DNA from: Hydnum rufescens UP504
Lineage: Eukaryota; Basidiomycota; Agaricomycetes; Cantharellales; Hydnaceae
Direction of reading: 5' to 3'
Assembly (NCBI GenBank): GCA_014904985.1
Contig: MU128916.1
Span: forward strand, 440,092 to 504,091
Length of the DNA stretch: 64,000 nucleotides
Below are positions 47,906 to 58,594 of the stretch, one piece after another. The position numbers and the translations under genes are program-made. Numbering within the stretch: the first letter of the stretch is position 1; each line of letters opens with the position of its first letter. The notes under the pieces were generated by a model. That model saw only the letters and a list, made by a program, of their open reading frames with translations. It did not search any database and was not told where the DNA came from.

Positions 47906-48027
47906 CCCCCTCTGAAGGTAATAATCCCCTCCCCGTTTAACAACCCACCAGGGCAAGTGGATTGATTACACTCCCTCTGTACCACTTAGAAGTGCCAGTA
48001 CATAGGATTCTAATCACCAAGTCAATA

Positions 48028-48115
48028 TGCAATGTCCTTAGTCTTATTGGTTAAGGTAGACTGCTGCTGTAATGGCATTGAGATTGAGAGGTCCCATGTT
48101 CAAACCTGGGTGAGG
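48028..48115 (+). other. tRNA-like Pol III promoter (possible SINE head)
   Basis: TAGTCTTATTGGTTAAGG resembles a box A and, about 40 bp further, CCCATGTTCAAACCTGGG resembles a box B. The cloverleaf stems do not close properly, so a functional tRNA is unlikely. A tRNA-derived SINE fragment fits better. Confidence 0.4.
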
Positions 48116-48955
48116 GTATTTGTTTTTAGCACCTCAGCTCTCATCACATGGGCCCCTGCTGGCTCACTGCCCAGTTCAAACTCTGCAGATGAGCTAAGCA
48201 AAATTGAAACTCTGAAGATGAGGTAATCCTTGACCTAAGTCCATTGTGTTATAGACTCCCTTCTGTTATAGATACATAAATCCAGATTCCAAGTGTGCAG
48301 TGACACACCTCTTCCAGCTAAACCTGGGCCCGGATGTACCCAGTTGATCGACCTGGCATGGGATGGCACAGTGTATATTGAAGCTGAGGGAACCAATGAA
48401 GGTCTTCAGGATTTACAGGCCCGGTGCGGGAATACCATCTCCCTTGCTTCCAATGCCTCAAGAGCCACAATTACTGGTGGAACAAGGACTGCTAAAGGGA
48501 AGTCTGTTTTTAGGATGATCAGGGGGAACAGCTGGCCTGGGGAATTATGGCTGAGGTGCATAAGGGAGAAGGAGCGTATATTGAATTAGTTGTTTTTTTT
48601 TTTGTATTCTTTTGGGCCTGGGCCAGGGCCAGTTGAGGACTTTTCACCCTTGAAACAGAGAACCAGGAAACCCTTTCAGGGATTTTAAATTAAAATTTAA
48701 TGCAAATTTCAGCAAATAGTGCACCACAACATCCAGATCTACAGTAGAAACCAGAAATGCAACTCAACACCAGTGCAAGTTGATTGAGAGGGCATAAATA
48801 CAGCACTTAGATGCAGAAACCCACAAATAAATTCTAATTTATATGTCTTAAAGGCTATTTGCCTTGATTTGAGGAAGATTCTCAGAATTTCCAAAACAGG
48901 AAATTCCTGAGTGTGGGTGTGGTCCATATAGAAGTGAGGTGGGGAGGTGGAAAGT
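48116..48955. other. No gene recognised
   Basis: A plus-strand frame (48293-48589) is open but shows no recognisable feature. The remainder is low-CpG repeat-like sequence. Confidence 0.35.
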
Positions 48956-49826
48956 GTTGAAATGGGTGGTTATCGGCTACAGCATATTCATATCATGTGC
49001 CAAATTGTGGCCTCCCCTTTTCTTTGCTGCCCTGGCCCATTCTAGGCCACCCCCTTTTTACTATATATAGCATAGGTACTGCGTGTAAACCCCCACTGGT
49101 TTGTACCTCTGCAATCATACCCTGCACCGAGGTTCTTTTATCACACAACAAACCAGTGAATCTCAGTGCATACCATCCTTACTGTTGACCAAGTGAGTCC
49201 ACTGTCTGTCAACACCATGGCCAAAAACTGTGGCTGTCTGGATGAACTGTGCTGTAATCTGTGACAGTCAACACTGTTAGTGGTGTCCGGAGTCCCTTAG
49301 GCCACTTGGCAAACTCATAGGTAGAGTCATAGCTCTTGACTCCCCTTTTCTCTTTCTTTTCTCCTTCATCCTTATTCAAACCCAGTGGAAAGCTTCTCCA
49401 CTGGAGTTTGGTGCTGCCCTGGCTTATAGTTAGATTCGTCTCTTATTACATAATCAGTCTAGTGATAGCCAGCCATGGCAGAGCCCGAAATGCATCTTTT
49501 CTACCATCATCAACTGTCTGACTCACAGAGTCGCGGACCTGTTGATTACGCACTACACATTGTGCGACTCCCAGCTTTATGACTAAACCTTCTTACTTTG
49601 CCCTAGTGGGCATAGAAACCCTAACCCTCCAGGAACTGTTAGCCTGTCAGGCTAGACGGAATGGTCTCTGTCCCACGGACTGGACTGATCCATTGGAACT
49701 GGAACCTCCTCCATCCTCCGGTCCCTCCCCACTCCTTAATTCGGATACTACTGAATTAACAAACACTGTGTCTGTGAACCAGTTGTTCTGTTCTCAATCT
49801 GTGTGATTACCATGCCTGGGAGTACC
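48956..49826 (+). mobile_element. Fragment of another LTR retroelement (LTR end plus gag start)
   Basis: A TATATATAG box near 49062 and T/C-rich sequence are followed by GTTTGGTGCTGCCCTGGC-like sequence near 49408 that resembles a primer-binding site. An open frame 49579-49806 (LTLQELLACQARRNGLCPTD) looks like the beginning of a gag. It is cut at 49826 by the Gypsy-1 LTR. Assignment is by layout only. Confidence 0.4.
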
Positions 49827-50462
49827 TGTCAGGGTTTGTCCCTTACTCTGGTCCACTCTGGATCACTCCAGTCCTTGTCCACCCACCTCCAGTCCAGTTC
49901 TCTGCTTAGTTCCTTCGCCCAAGTCCACTTTGCTTCCGGTTTGACTCCGATCCAACCTTATCTTGGTTTCATTTCCCTTTCATTTCCCATTGCTTCTGGT
50001 TTGCCCCCTGGCCAAGTTCCTGTTCCTGTTCCTGTTCCTGTCCCCCTTGTAACCACCCACAGTTTAGCGATCACTCCCCCATAGTATAGTCATCATGTAT
50101 AAGTAGTCCGAGAGCGAAGTCCAGAGACCCCAGCTTTGGTCTCTCAGGATTTCCACTGTTACTCCGGACTACAGGTCAGCCTTCATGTATTCCATATTCA
50201 TATTACATAATCTCAGGATTTCCGCTGTTACTCTGGACTACAGCTCTGAGTATTATCCAGTCGACTCCACAAGCTTAAGGACTGCTGTGCTCATTTCTGC
50301 CTAGTCCCTTCTGGGCTGCTGGACTGCTCCTCCAACATCCCTGACCTCCTTATCTCATTCTTGCCTGGATTCTTGCAGACTTAGCCGGACTTACACTGGA
50401 CTTAGCTGGAATTATTTGTGTTTACATTTGTTTGGTGCCCTCATCGCAGCATGGCCCTGACA
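49827..50462 (+). repeat. Gypsy-1 5' LTR
   Basis: The 636 bp run TGTCAGGG...CCCTGACA and are closely similar to the solo LTRs at 44969-45608 (same strand) and 42388-43022 (inverse). The segment CTCAGGATTTCCRCTGTTAC occurs twice inside. The gag ATG lies within its last 12 bp. Confidence 0.92.
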
Positions 50463-51634
50463 GAAGACCAAAGCTCTCTCATGAGCCCACCATCTGGATT
50501 GCTTAGTATCACTGATTTCCCTCCCACTCCTCATTCTGAAATGTCCGACAGTGCTCCAGTAGCCATTACCGCTGACCACCTCCAACACCTCACCCAACTC
50601 CAACAACAAAATGCCGCCCTCCATGAGGAGCTGGACGACATGCGGAACCAAGGGACACACGTCGCTGGCTTTGTGTCAGCTGCAGTCCAGCAGACACTCC
50701 AGCAGCACCCTCTGCCTACCCAGTCTGCCCGCAAGGCCAAGGGAGCTGACCCCAAACCATTCTCTGGTGACTGGCAGAAAATGGAGAGTTTCCTATGCTC
50801 CATCCGGCTGAACATTGCCCTCCAACCTAGAGTCTATCTGACAGAGTTGCACAAGATCCTGTACACACTCTCCTGGATGAAGGATGGAACTGCCGGAGCA
50901 TGGGCGGAAAGTCTCTCCACCTCCTTCCTAGATCCAGAAACCCACAATCCATATGAGACCTTTGAAGGGTTCCTGGTTGCCTTTGAAAGCACTTTCAGAG
51001 AACCAGACTGGGAGTTCACTGCATGATCCCAACTCTGGAATCTGAAACAAGGGAAGATGTCCATGGAGGAATACACTGCGCACTTTGACGCCTTGGCAGG
51101 ATGAACTGGATTCAGAGAGGAAGCATTGATTGATGCATATCAGTGGGGCCTCAACAAAAGACTGTTGGAAAAAATGCACCTCAGTGATCTGCCGGAGACA
51201 CTCAGAGGATGGCAGGACACAGCACGGTGTCTGGATAACCTATATCTCTGGTTTTGACAAGCCACATCCACTACAACCCCATACACTCCAAGAAACCCCC
51301 AACATCCATGGAGAAACCCCGGACAGCAGCACCCGTCACTCCTAGACTGACCACACTCCCTCCTGCACCGACACCCTCCTCATCGACTTCATTCACTCCC
51401 ATGGATGTAGACTCAACTCAGAAACAAGAGGCACAACAGTGTTATAACTGTCAAGAGTTGGGACACATCTCCCATGACTGTCCCCACCTGTGGAAGCCAC
51501 AACAATTCATCTGCGCCACGGAAGACATTGGAGCAATCATCCATGAGGAGTTGTGGAAACTATTCCCAGCTCCAAAGAATGCCTCAGAAGCTCAGGGATT
51601 GCCTCTGCAGGATTTTCCCAATGGTCAGCAGTGA
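50451..51634 (+). pseudogene. Gypsy-1 gag with CCHC zinc knuckle
   Basis: MALTEDQSSLMSPPSGLLSI opens the frame. A coiled segment HLQHLTQLQQQNAALHEELD follows, then the capsid-like KPFSGDWQKMESFLCSIRLN and EGFLVAFESTFREPDWEF. In-frame TGA codons at 51024 and 51102 sit where Arg is expected in related gags. The frame then changes, and CYNCQELGHISHDC (CX2CX4HX4C) binds RNA. A further TGA closes the frame at 51632-51634. Confidence 0.85.
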
Positions 51635-52779
51635 AGGATGTGTCCTGCCTGACCAACAGATTCTCCTCTCTCGAAAACTGTACATACGGAGTTGGAAATG
51701 ACATGTTTTTCTCCAACGATGAGAGTGACGAATCTGAAAGCGTATCAACTGAGGTTGACCCTGTCTACAACCCTCCCCCTTCTATCCACCTCCTTTCCGA
51801 AGACCCCAGACGAGCCACAGAGATCAAGGTGAAATCCAATCACCACGGACTGGAGCAATCTGTGCCAGAAAGGCCCTACTGGACTCTGGAGCCACCGGAA
51901 TGTTCATGGACCCAACCTTTGCAAAGGAAAATGGTCTAGACATATGACCCCTTGCACACCCGATCCCTGTCTACAATGTTGATGGAACACTGAATGAAAT
52001 GGGGTCTGTCCGTGAAGAGGTTGAGGTCATCCTCCGAATCAATGATCACTCCGAGCAGGTAGTGTTCTCTGTGATCGGACTGGGGAAAACCAAGCTGATC
52101 ATAGGGCACACATGGCTTCACCATCACAACCCAGAGATTGACTGGACAACTGGGGTAGTCACACTGACCCGGTGCCCATCTGACTGTCTGTGTAGTGATC
52201 TGGAAGATGCGGAACATGCGAGCATCGGTGAGGGAGAACCTCCAGGAAGACATCTGGAAGAACCCTGGACACCTCCCACTCCTATGGAGGATGATGCTGA
52301 CAACATTAATGAGTCCCTGACACTGGAAAAAGGAGATGCCATCTTTGCAGCTTACTTCCCCAGTGACACTGAGCACTCCGAGATTGTCCGAGCAACGAGC
52401 ACCCCTTCCCAGAGACTGGCAGAGGCTGCAAAAGCCAAAGCAAATGAGCCAGTGAAGATGTTTGAGGAGCTTGTCCCGGAGGAATTCTGTGACTTCCGAG
52501 ATGTGTTTTCCAAGGACTCCTTTGATCAGCTCCCTGGCCGGAAACCATGGGATCACCACATCGAGTTTAACAAGGGAGTCCAGCTGCCTCCCCCAGCCAA
52601 ACTCTTCCCACTCTCCCCAGCAGAACAAAAGGAACTCGATGACTTCCTGAAGGAAAACCTGGCCTCCGGTCAGATCCGCCCTTCCAAATCCCCTATGACT
52701 GCCCCAGTGTTCTTTGTGAAGAAAAAAGATGGAGGTTTTCAGCTAGTCCAGGACTACTGGAAACTCAATGACATCACAG
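51635..52779 (+). pseudogene. Gypsy-1 protease and N-terminal reverse transcriptase
   Basis: The retropepsin region reads GATGMFMDPTFAKENGLDI (the preceding Asp-Ser lies in a neighbouring frame), a TGA at 51945, then PLAHPIPVYNVDGTLNEMGS, VVFSVIGLGKTKLIIGHTWL and PEIDWTTGVVTLTRCPSDC. After a variable linker comes DVFSKDSFDQLPGRKPWDHH with IEFN, SGQIRPSKSPMTAPVFFVKK and GGFQLVQDYWKLNDITV, the start of RT. Coding stops at the inserted LTR. Confidence 0.85.
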
Positions 52780-54136
52780 TGTTGGAGGGATAAAATCCCA
52801 TTATGTACATACCTCATCCGGGCGCAATTACCTCCTCAAACAAATCCATATTCTTACATTTCTCTTGTATCCACACTCGTTATTCCTCTGGCCATCAAAT
52901 AGCATGGATTCACATCCCAGGATCCGTGGCCCTTTTTACTTTTCCTCCACTCTATATACGAGACAATTATTTGTCCATCCTTGGCACTTCAACAGGCCAT
53001 CCAAATTGTACTTATTTCCAAGCCAGTTCAACCAGCCTATAGCAATTCAACTTGCTTACCTTCGTCCATCTATTGTATCACCATCAGCATATCCAATTGC
53101 CTCAAGGACGGTATTTGACCTTGGATTACATAACACGACTCCCACTTTGACTTGCGGACTTGTCACATGTTGAATAGGGGCTATTCCAATACTCTCAAGG
53201 AGTATTTCGCGAATATCTCCACCAATTTTGATCAGATCGACTCGGCAAGACAGCTCCTAGAAAGCTACGATTAATACCTGTCTAACGGTACCACACACGC
53301 ATTTATCGGATGAGAACTACATCCTCCAGGTCGATTTTATCTCATGTTCCACACTATTCTTCAGTATTTCGCGAATAACTCCATCGGTTTTGATCCGATT
53401 CGTTCGAAACAACTACCCCTGGAAAGACACTGAAAATCCGCATCGAACAGTACCAAGGGAAAAACGAGCGGATAAGAACTCGGCGTTCTGTAATTTAGTC
53501 TCCCCATGGCTCATTTCACTTTTTACCTCTGCTTTTCTGATTACTAAAGGCAATTATGGTTCCGGAACCCTATGTCCGATGGAGGGTACATCTAGGGCGA
53601 CCAGTTCCACCTTTCCCCAAGGGATTTTGTTCAGTAGGAGAGGAGGAATACTTTGGTTAAGCCATATTCCCCTATTCTGACTTGTTAATTGAATATCTCC
53701 TTCAGTTTTGAAGCTTTTGACTTTATCTCTTTTTCATCATTTTCGCCTTAATCCCACCTTTCGCCGGTTACCATAGCATTTTTCTGTGATGTATATTAAG
53801 TGCAGGAGATGCGAATTTCTATTGTCTTTCCCCCATCCCCAGTTGAAAAGCTAGTTGAACTGCTGCTGGTGTCAGGGTAAATTCCAAAACTCAACCCCCA
53901 CTTATCACACTTTTGATAGGCTCTCAAGAGGAGGACCTAGGGTGTGATTCCCTGATTTAACAACCCCTTCATTTATTGTCTGGATAGGCTCCATCTATAC
54001 AGGACAATTCTACCTGTCCAAAGACCCTTCCTTCCCTCGGACCCTAACATTCGGATTGGCCCTGTGATCCCCCTTCTTTGTCCTCATTTCCATTTCGTGG
54101 ACTGTAGCTGGATTCTTCTTCCGTTTCCTGCTTACA
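52780..54136 (+). mobile_element. Solo LTR of the Gypsy-2 family
   Basis: It begins TGTTGGAGGGATAAAATCCC and ends GCTTACA, like the 5' LTR of Gypsy-2 at 55790-57340. Shared blocks include CTCTCAAGGAGTATTT and TTTTGATC.GATCG.CTCG, with clear divergence elsewhere. It sits between LNDITV and VKNAYPLPLISDVIDQLRG of the Gypsy-1 RT. No clean 5-bp duplication is seen. Confidence 0.8.
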
Positions 54137-55789
54137 ATGGTCAAGAATGCATACCCCTTACCTCTGATCTCTGATGTCATTGACCAACTCCGAGGAGCCA
54201 AAGTGTTTGGGAAACTGGACTTGCAGTGGGGCTTCCAGAATATCTGGATGGCAGATGGAGAAGAATGGAAAGCGGCTTTCCGGACTAACTGAGGACTGTT
54301 TGAACCCTTGGTCATGTTCTTTGGACTTTGCAACTCTCCGGGCACCTTCCAGAACATGATCAATGATGTCCTCTGGGAATGGATTGACAATGGAGTGTGC
54401 ATCGTGTATCTGGATGACATCCTAAGCTTTGCCAAGACCTGGGAGGAGTACGTCCACGGTGTCTGAGGGATCCTGCAGACACCTCGGGAGAACAACCTCT
54501 TCTTGAAACCCGAAAAGTGTGAGTTCTTCAGGGACTGGATTGAGTATCTAGGGATGGTGTTCACCCCGGATCATGTGGAGATGGACCCTATCAAGGTTGC
54601 AGGTGTAATGGAGTGGCCGGAACCCAAGAACCTGAAGGAGATGCAGTCATTCCTTGGATTCATCAACTTCTACCACCGGTTCATCCAGGATTTCGCTAAG
54701 GTTGCCAGACCTTTGAATGATCTCACCTGGAAGGACACTCCCTTCCAATGGGCCAATGCTGAACGTAATGCCTTCATCAAACTGAAATCCCTTGTCACCT
54801 CCGCACCAATCCTAGTCTTTCCCTCCAAGTCCGGACGCTTCCGAGTGGAAGCCAATGCCTCTGGATATGCAACCGGAGCAGTACTCTCACAGCTTCAAGA
54901 GGATGGAAAGTGGCACCCAGTAGGTTTCCTATCGAAAAGTCTGTCAGAGGCTGAGAGGAATTATGACATCTATGACAAGGAGCTCATGGCCATTATCCAA
55001 GCTCTGGAGGCATGGAGACATTACCTAGAGGGCTCTCCACATCTGATTGAGATCTTGACAGACCACCAGAACCTTCAGTACTTCCAGACCGCACAGAAGC
55101 TGAATTGGAGACAAGCCTGCTGGAATATTTTCCTTTCCCAGTTCAACTTCACCCTCCAGCACCGCTCTGGATCACAGTCAGGGAAACCGGATGCTCTTTC
55201 ACAGCACCCAGACCATCCATGAGGAGACTCCAATAACTCCGATGTAGTCCTACTGAAGCCAACTGCTTTCCAGTCCTGTGCCCTAGACACCACAGAAGTT
55301 GTGGCAGTGGAAGGACCTAGTCAGAGCTTGATGGCTTGGATCAAAAGGGCCACGGAGATTGATGACAAAGTAGTCCAGATCATCAAGGAGTTAAACGGAG
55401 ATGGCCCGAAGGCTCACCTGAAAGATTGGGAACTCCAAGGGTCTCTGGTCCTTTTCTGCAGATGTGTCTATGTTCCACTGGACTCCAAACTCCGTCATGA
55501 CCTAGTCCGTGAACACCACGACACCCCAACCACAGGCCACCCCGGACGATGGAAGACATACAAACTTGTGTCTCGCCAATACTGGTGGCCAGGGATGTCA
55601 TGGTATGTCACAACCTATGTCTCCACCTGTGACACCTGCAATCGGACCAAAACCTTCCCATCCAAACCGTCCGGAACTCTCCACCCTAATCCAGTTCCGG
55701 ACCGCTGATGGCAAGTCATATCAGTGGACATGATCACAGAGCTCCCAGAGTCGCATGGATTTGACAGTGTGATGATCGTCATCGACCGA
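54137..55789 (+). pseudogene. Gypsy-1 reverse transcriptase, RNase H and integrase start
   Basis: RT continues AYPLPLISDVIDQLRGAKVF with GKLDL, AAFRTN-TGA-GLFEPLVMFFGL, VCIVYLDDILSF (catalytic YLDD) and NNLFLKPEKCEFFRDWIEYL. RNase H has SGRFRVEANASGYATGAVLS, NYDIYDKELMAIIQALEAWR and ILTDHQNLQYF. The integrase zinc-binding part reads LVREHHDTPTTGHPGRWKTY and YVSTCDTCNRTK, and the core begins WQVISVDMITELPESHGFDS (first catalytic Asp). The frame is cut at 55789 within MIVIDR. In-frame TGA codons lie at 54290, 54464, 55220 and 55706, most of them at expected Arg codons. Confidence 0.88.
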
Positions 55790-57340
55790 TGTTGGAGGGA
55801 AAAATCCCTACCACATAGAGTTCCATTTCAGCATTGAATTTTCCGATGAACAAGTTAAAAATGTACCAATATGTCATTCCAATATCAAGTCTTTTGTCTG
55901 TTCAAGGAAATGAGCATGAATTCCATATGTCCGAAAAGATGTAAATGGAATGCTCATTTCCTTGTACACGAGTCAATCTCCCGGGGTCTTCAACAGGCCA
56001 CAGGGACTGTATTCATTTATGCCCTACCATAAGCCATGATATGGTGGACCCGGCAATTCAACTTGCCCTTCTGTATATCGTCTTGAATTCTCCTTCAATC
56101 TACTCATATGGATCTTGCTGCCTTAAGGGTGATCCTAACGAATGGTGATTATGTAATATGATGGATTACACACCCGGGCCTTCATTCCTACTCGTGGATG
56201 CATTACATAATCAAATAGGGGCAAATGCGGCACTCTCAAGGAGTATTTTTCGAATTTCTCCGTCAGTTTTGATCGGATCGGCTCGGGAAAGTAGCGCCCA
56301 GAAAGATACAATTCATACCTATCCGACGATACCAAGTACGAGTCAATCCGATGAAAACTGCACGTTCTAGAACGATTTTACTATGGAATCCATGCTCTCA
56401 AGGAGTATTTTCCGCTTTTCGAAGTCAATTCGTATCTGATCGACTCGTAAATATAGCTCCCTGAAAGCTGTGATCAATACCTATCGAATGATACCGATTA
56501 CGTGTTCATCGGATCAGAACTGAGGCTTCTGGAACGATTTCACCTGCTCATTCATAATAAGAAGGTGTATTTTTCGAATTTCTCTGTCAGTTTTGATCGG
56601 ATTTGCATGAAACGACCGCGCCTAGAAAGGTATTGAAAATGCCCATCCAGCGGTATGAAGGGCGTCACGAACAAAGAAGAACTCGGTGTTCTACATACGA
56701 ATTTCCCCCTTGTCTCAGGAGAACATCATTCCCCCTTCCAATTTTCAAATATTGAATATTGTCCGGCAGTCTTATATCCGAAGGATAGGACGTTCAGGAC
56801 GACTCATTCCACCATTCCTCAAGGGAATCTGTCCTCAAGGGAAGGAGAAATAGTCATTTTATGCTCTATCCTATCCCCAGACTTGTAAATTGAATATCTC
56901 TGTCAGTTTTGAAGCTTTTGACTTGATTCCTTTTTCTACATATTTCCCCTATCCCCCTGCTTCCATCGGATATTTGATCTCATAGCCGGGTTGTATATTA
57001 AGCGAATTGTGTTGAAAATTCCATTGTCTTCCCCCTCCCCAGTCTGAAGCACTGAAGTATTGCTGCTGGATTCCCAGGCGAATTCCATCTGAGGACATTG
57101 CTACTACTACACTTTGTCTAAGGCCACAAGACTAGGACCTTGGAGTGTGGGATTTGTGGCATAATTTCCCCTTTATTCATCTGCTTGGGCAACTACTGCT
57201 GACAGCGGATTATCTTCTATCCTAAAGACCCTCCTACACTCGGACCTGAACATTCGGATTATATTGGTGGCCCCCATTCTTCGTTCTCGATTCAATCATC
57301 GCGGACTGTGGCAGAGATTCCCCTTTTTCTCTTGCTTACA
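55790..57340 (+). repeat. Gypsy-2 5' LTR (about 1551 bp)
   Basis: It runs TGTTGGAGGG...TTGCTTACA. A module around AAGGAGTATTTTTCGAATTT and GTCAGTTTTGATCGGATC recurs about every 165 bp (near 56235, 56400 and 56565, weaker near 56890). The internal region begins AATTGGTGGTCC, a possible primer-binding site. Confidence 0.82.
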
Positions 57341-57409
57341 AATTGGTGGTCCTTACAGGGGGCCTCAAGAATCTTAATTCGAATCCACAACAATTCATCA
57401 CTCAAAAAT

Positions 57410-58451
57410 GTCTCAACGACATACTCGCGTATGCCTGGGCCACGGTCCAGGGACGCCCCCCGATTTACTGGAAAACGAATCTTACGGTTTCTCGCGGAAT
57501 ACGAGTTTTGCGCAACTGCAGCTGGTCTCAGTTCGGCTCAAACTATCCGACAAATAACTTGTTATTGCGATTCAAAGTCCGAACGATTTATTGAGTCACT
57601 AGACGAAGTACTACGATGACGATTGGGATGCCTTTAAGGCCCGGTTCATGGAATATTACCCTCAGAAGAGGAGAAACCTTATTACAAGGTTTCTGACTTG
57701 ATCAAGCTAGTTAGGAAACACTGAAAGTTGTTGTCGATTGAGAAGTTTGATAATTACATACGTGATTTTACGGTTATAGCTAAGTCGCTGGAAGAAAGGA
57801 AGGCTCTGTCTCAGACGGACAAATACGATTATTTTTGGAGGGGAGTTAAGCCTGTCTCGTTCCGCGATGAAATAGGAAGTGCCATGAGACATTCTAAGCT
57901 TTGGACGGATTTGACAAACCCCCACCGATGGACGAGGCTGTCCAAACTATTAAGCTTCGTCTGAAGCGAGACTTGTATCAAGTTGTCGATGATGAAGAGG
58001 GATTACGTCTTCGGACAATGAGGCAGCGCCAGTTTTGACAGATACAGATAGTGATTCGGACTCATCGGATTCGGAGTCGGACAAAGAACCTAGGCGGATG
58101 AAGCACAAAAAGCATCAGTCAAGGTCTGAAGTCAAGCAAAAGAAGGAGGAGCCCACACCAAAAGCCACTGAGGCTAAGGTGCAGGACTCGAGTGAACCGA
58201 TGAAATCGAATATTGACGATTTGGCTGAAAAGATCAGTTGGTTGACAATAGTGCTGAGCCAACTTGAGGCCGACAAAGCCCCGCAACGAGCCAAAAGATT
58301 CACGGCTTCGTCAATGAGATGCTTCATGTGTGGAGAGGACGGCCACTCACTTAAGGACTGTCCGGAAACTAAGGCATTTATTGCCAAAAAGGTCTTGAAA
58401 CTCTCGAATGAAGGCCAACTCATTCAAGTTGACGGTTCCGATCTTCCATGA
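57410..58451 (+). pseudogene. Gypsy-2 gag with CCHC zinc knuckle
   Basis: Frames read MPGPRSRDAPRFTGKRILRF with LAEYEFCATAAG, RQITCYCDSKSERFIESLDE, AFKARFMEYYPQ, then LLSIEKFDNYIRDFTVIAKS and LEERKALSQTDKYDYFWRGV (capsid-like). A Ser/Asp- and Lys-rich spacer and CFMCGEDGHSLKDC follow. A TGA at 57722 stands where Arg/Lys is expected, and a TGA at 58449 ends the frame before GNINNGGVVRILRDQLANAS. Confidence 0.82.
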
Positions 58452-58594
58452 GGCAATATTAACAATGGAGGAGTCGTGAGGATCCTTCGAGATCAATTAG
58501 CCAATGCGTCGAGTATTGAGACTGAGAACGTACAGTACGCAGTTGGGAGTCCCAGAATCAAGAATTTGCCACCTTTGGTGAATACGAGTATGAG

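Larger units (their letters stand above)
49827..55789 (+). mobile_element. Gypsy-1: Ty3/Gypsy retrotransposon, 5' part, interrupted twice
   Basis: The order is 5' LTR, gag with zinc knuckle, protease, reverse transcriptase, RNase H, start of integrase. A solo LTR of the Gypsy-2 family (52780-54136) splits the RT, and Gypsy-2 itself (from 55790) cuts off the integrase. The 3' LTR is outside the window or lost. Several in-frame TGA codons occur, so it is inactive. Confidence 0.9.

Noticed and set aside
48028..48115. Functional tRNA gene
   Set aside because: Acceptor and T stems do not pair properly; only promoter-like boxes remain.
52803..53680. Open frames within the solo LTR
   Set aside because: They are inside a recognisable LTR and are not conserved in the related LTR at 55790-57340.
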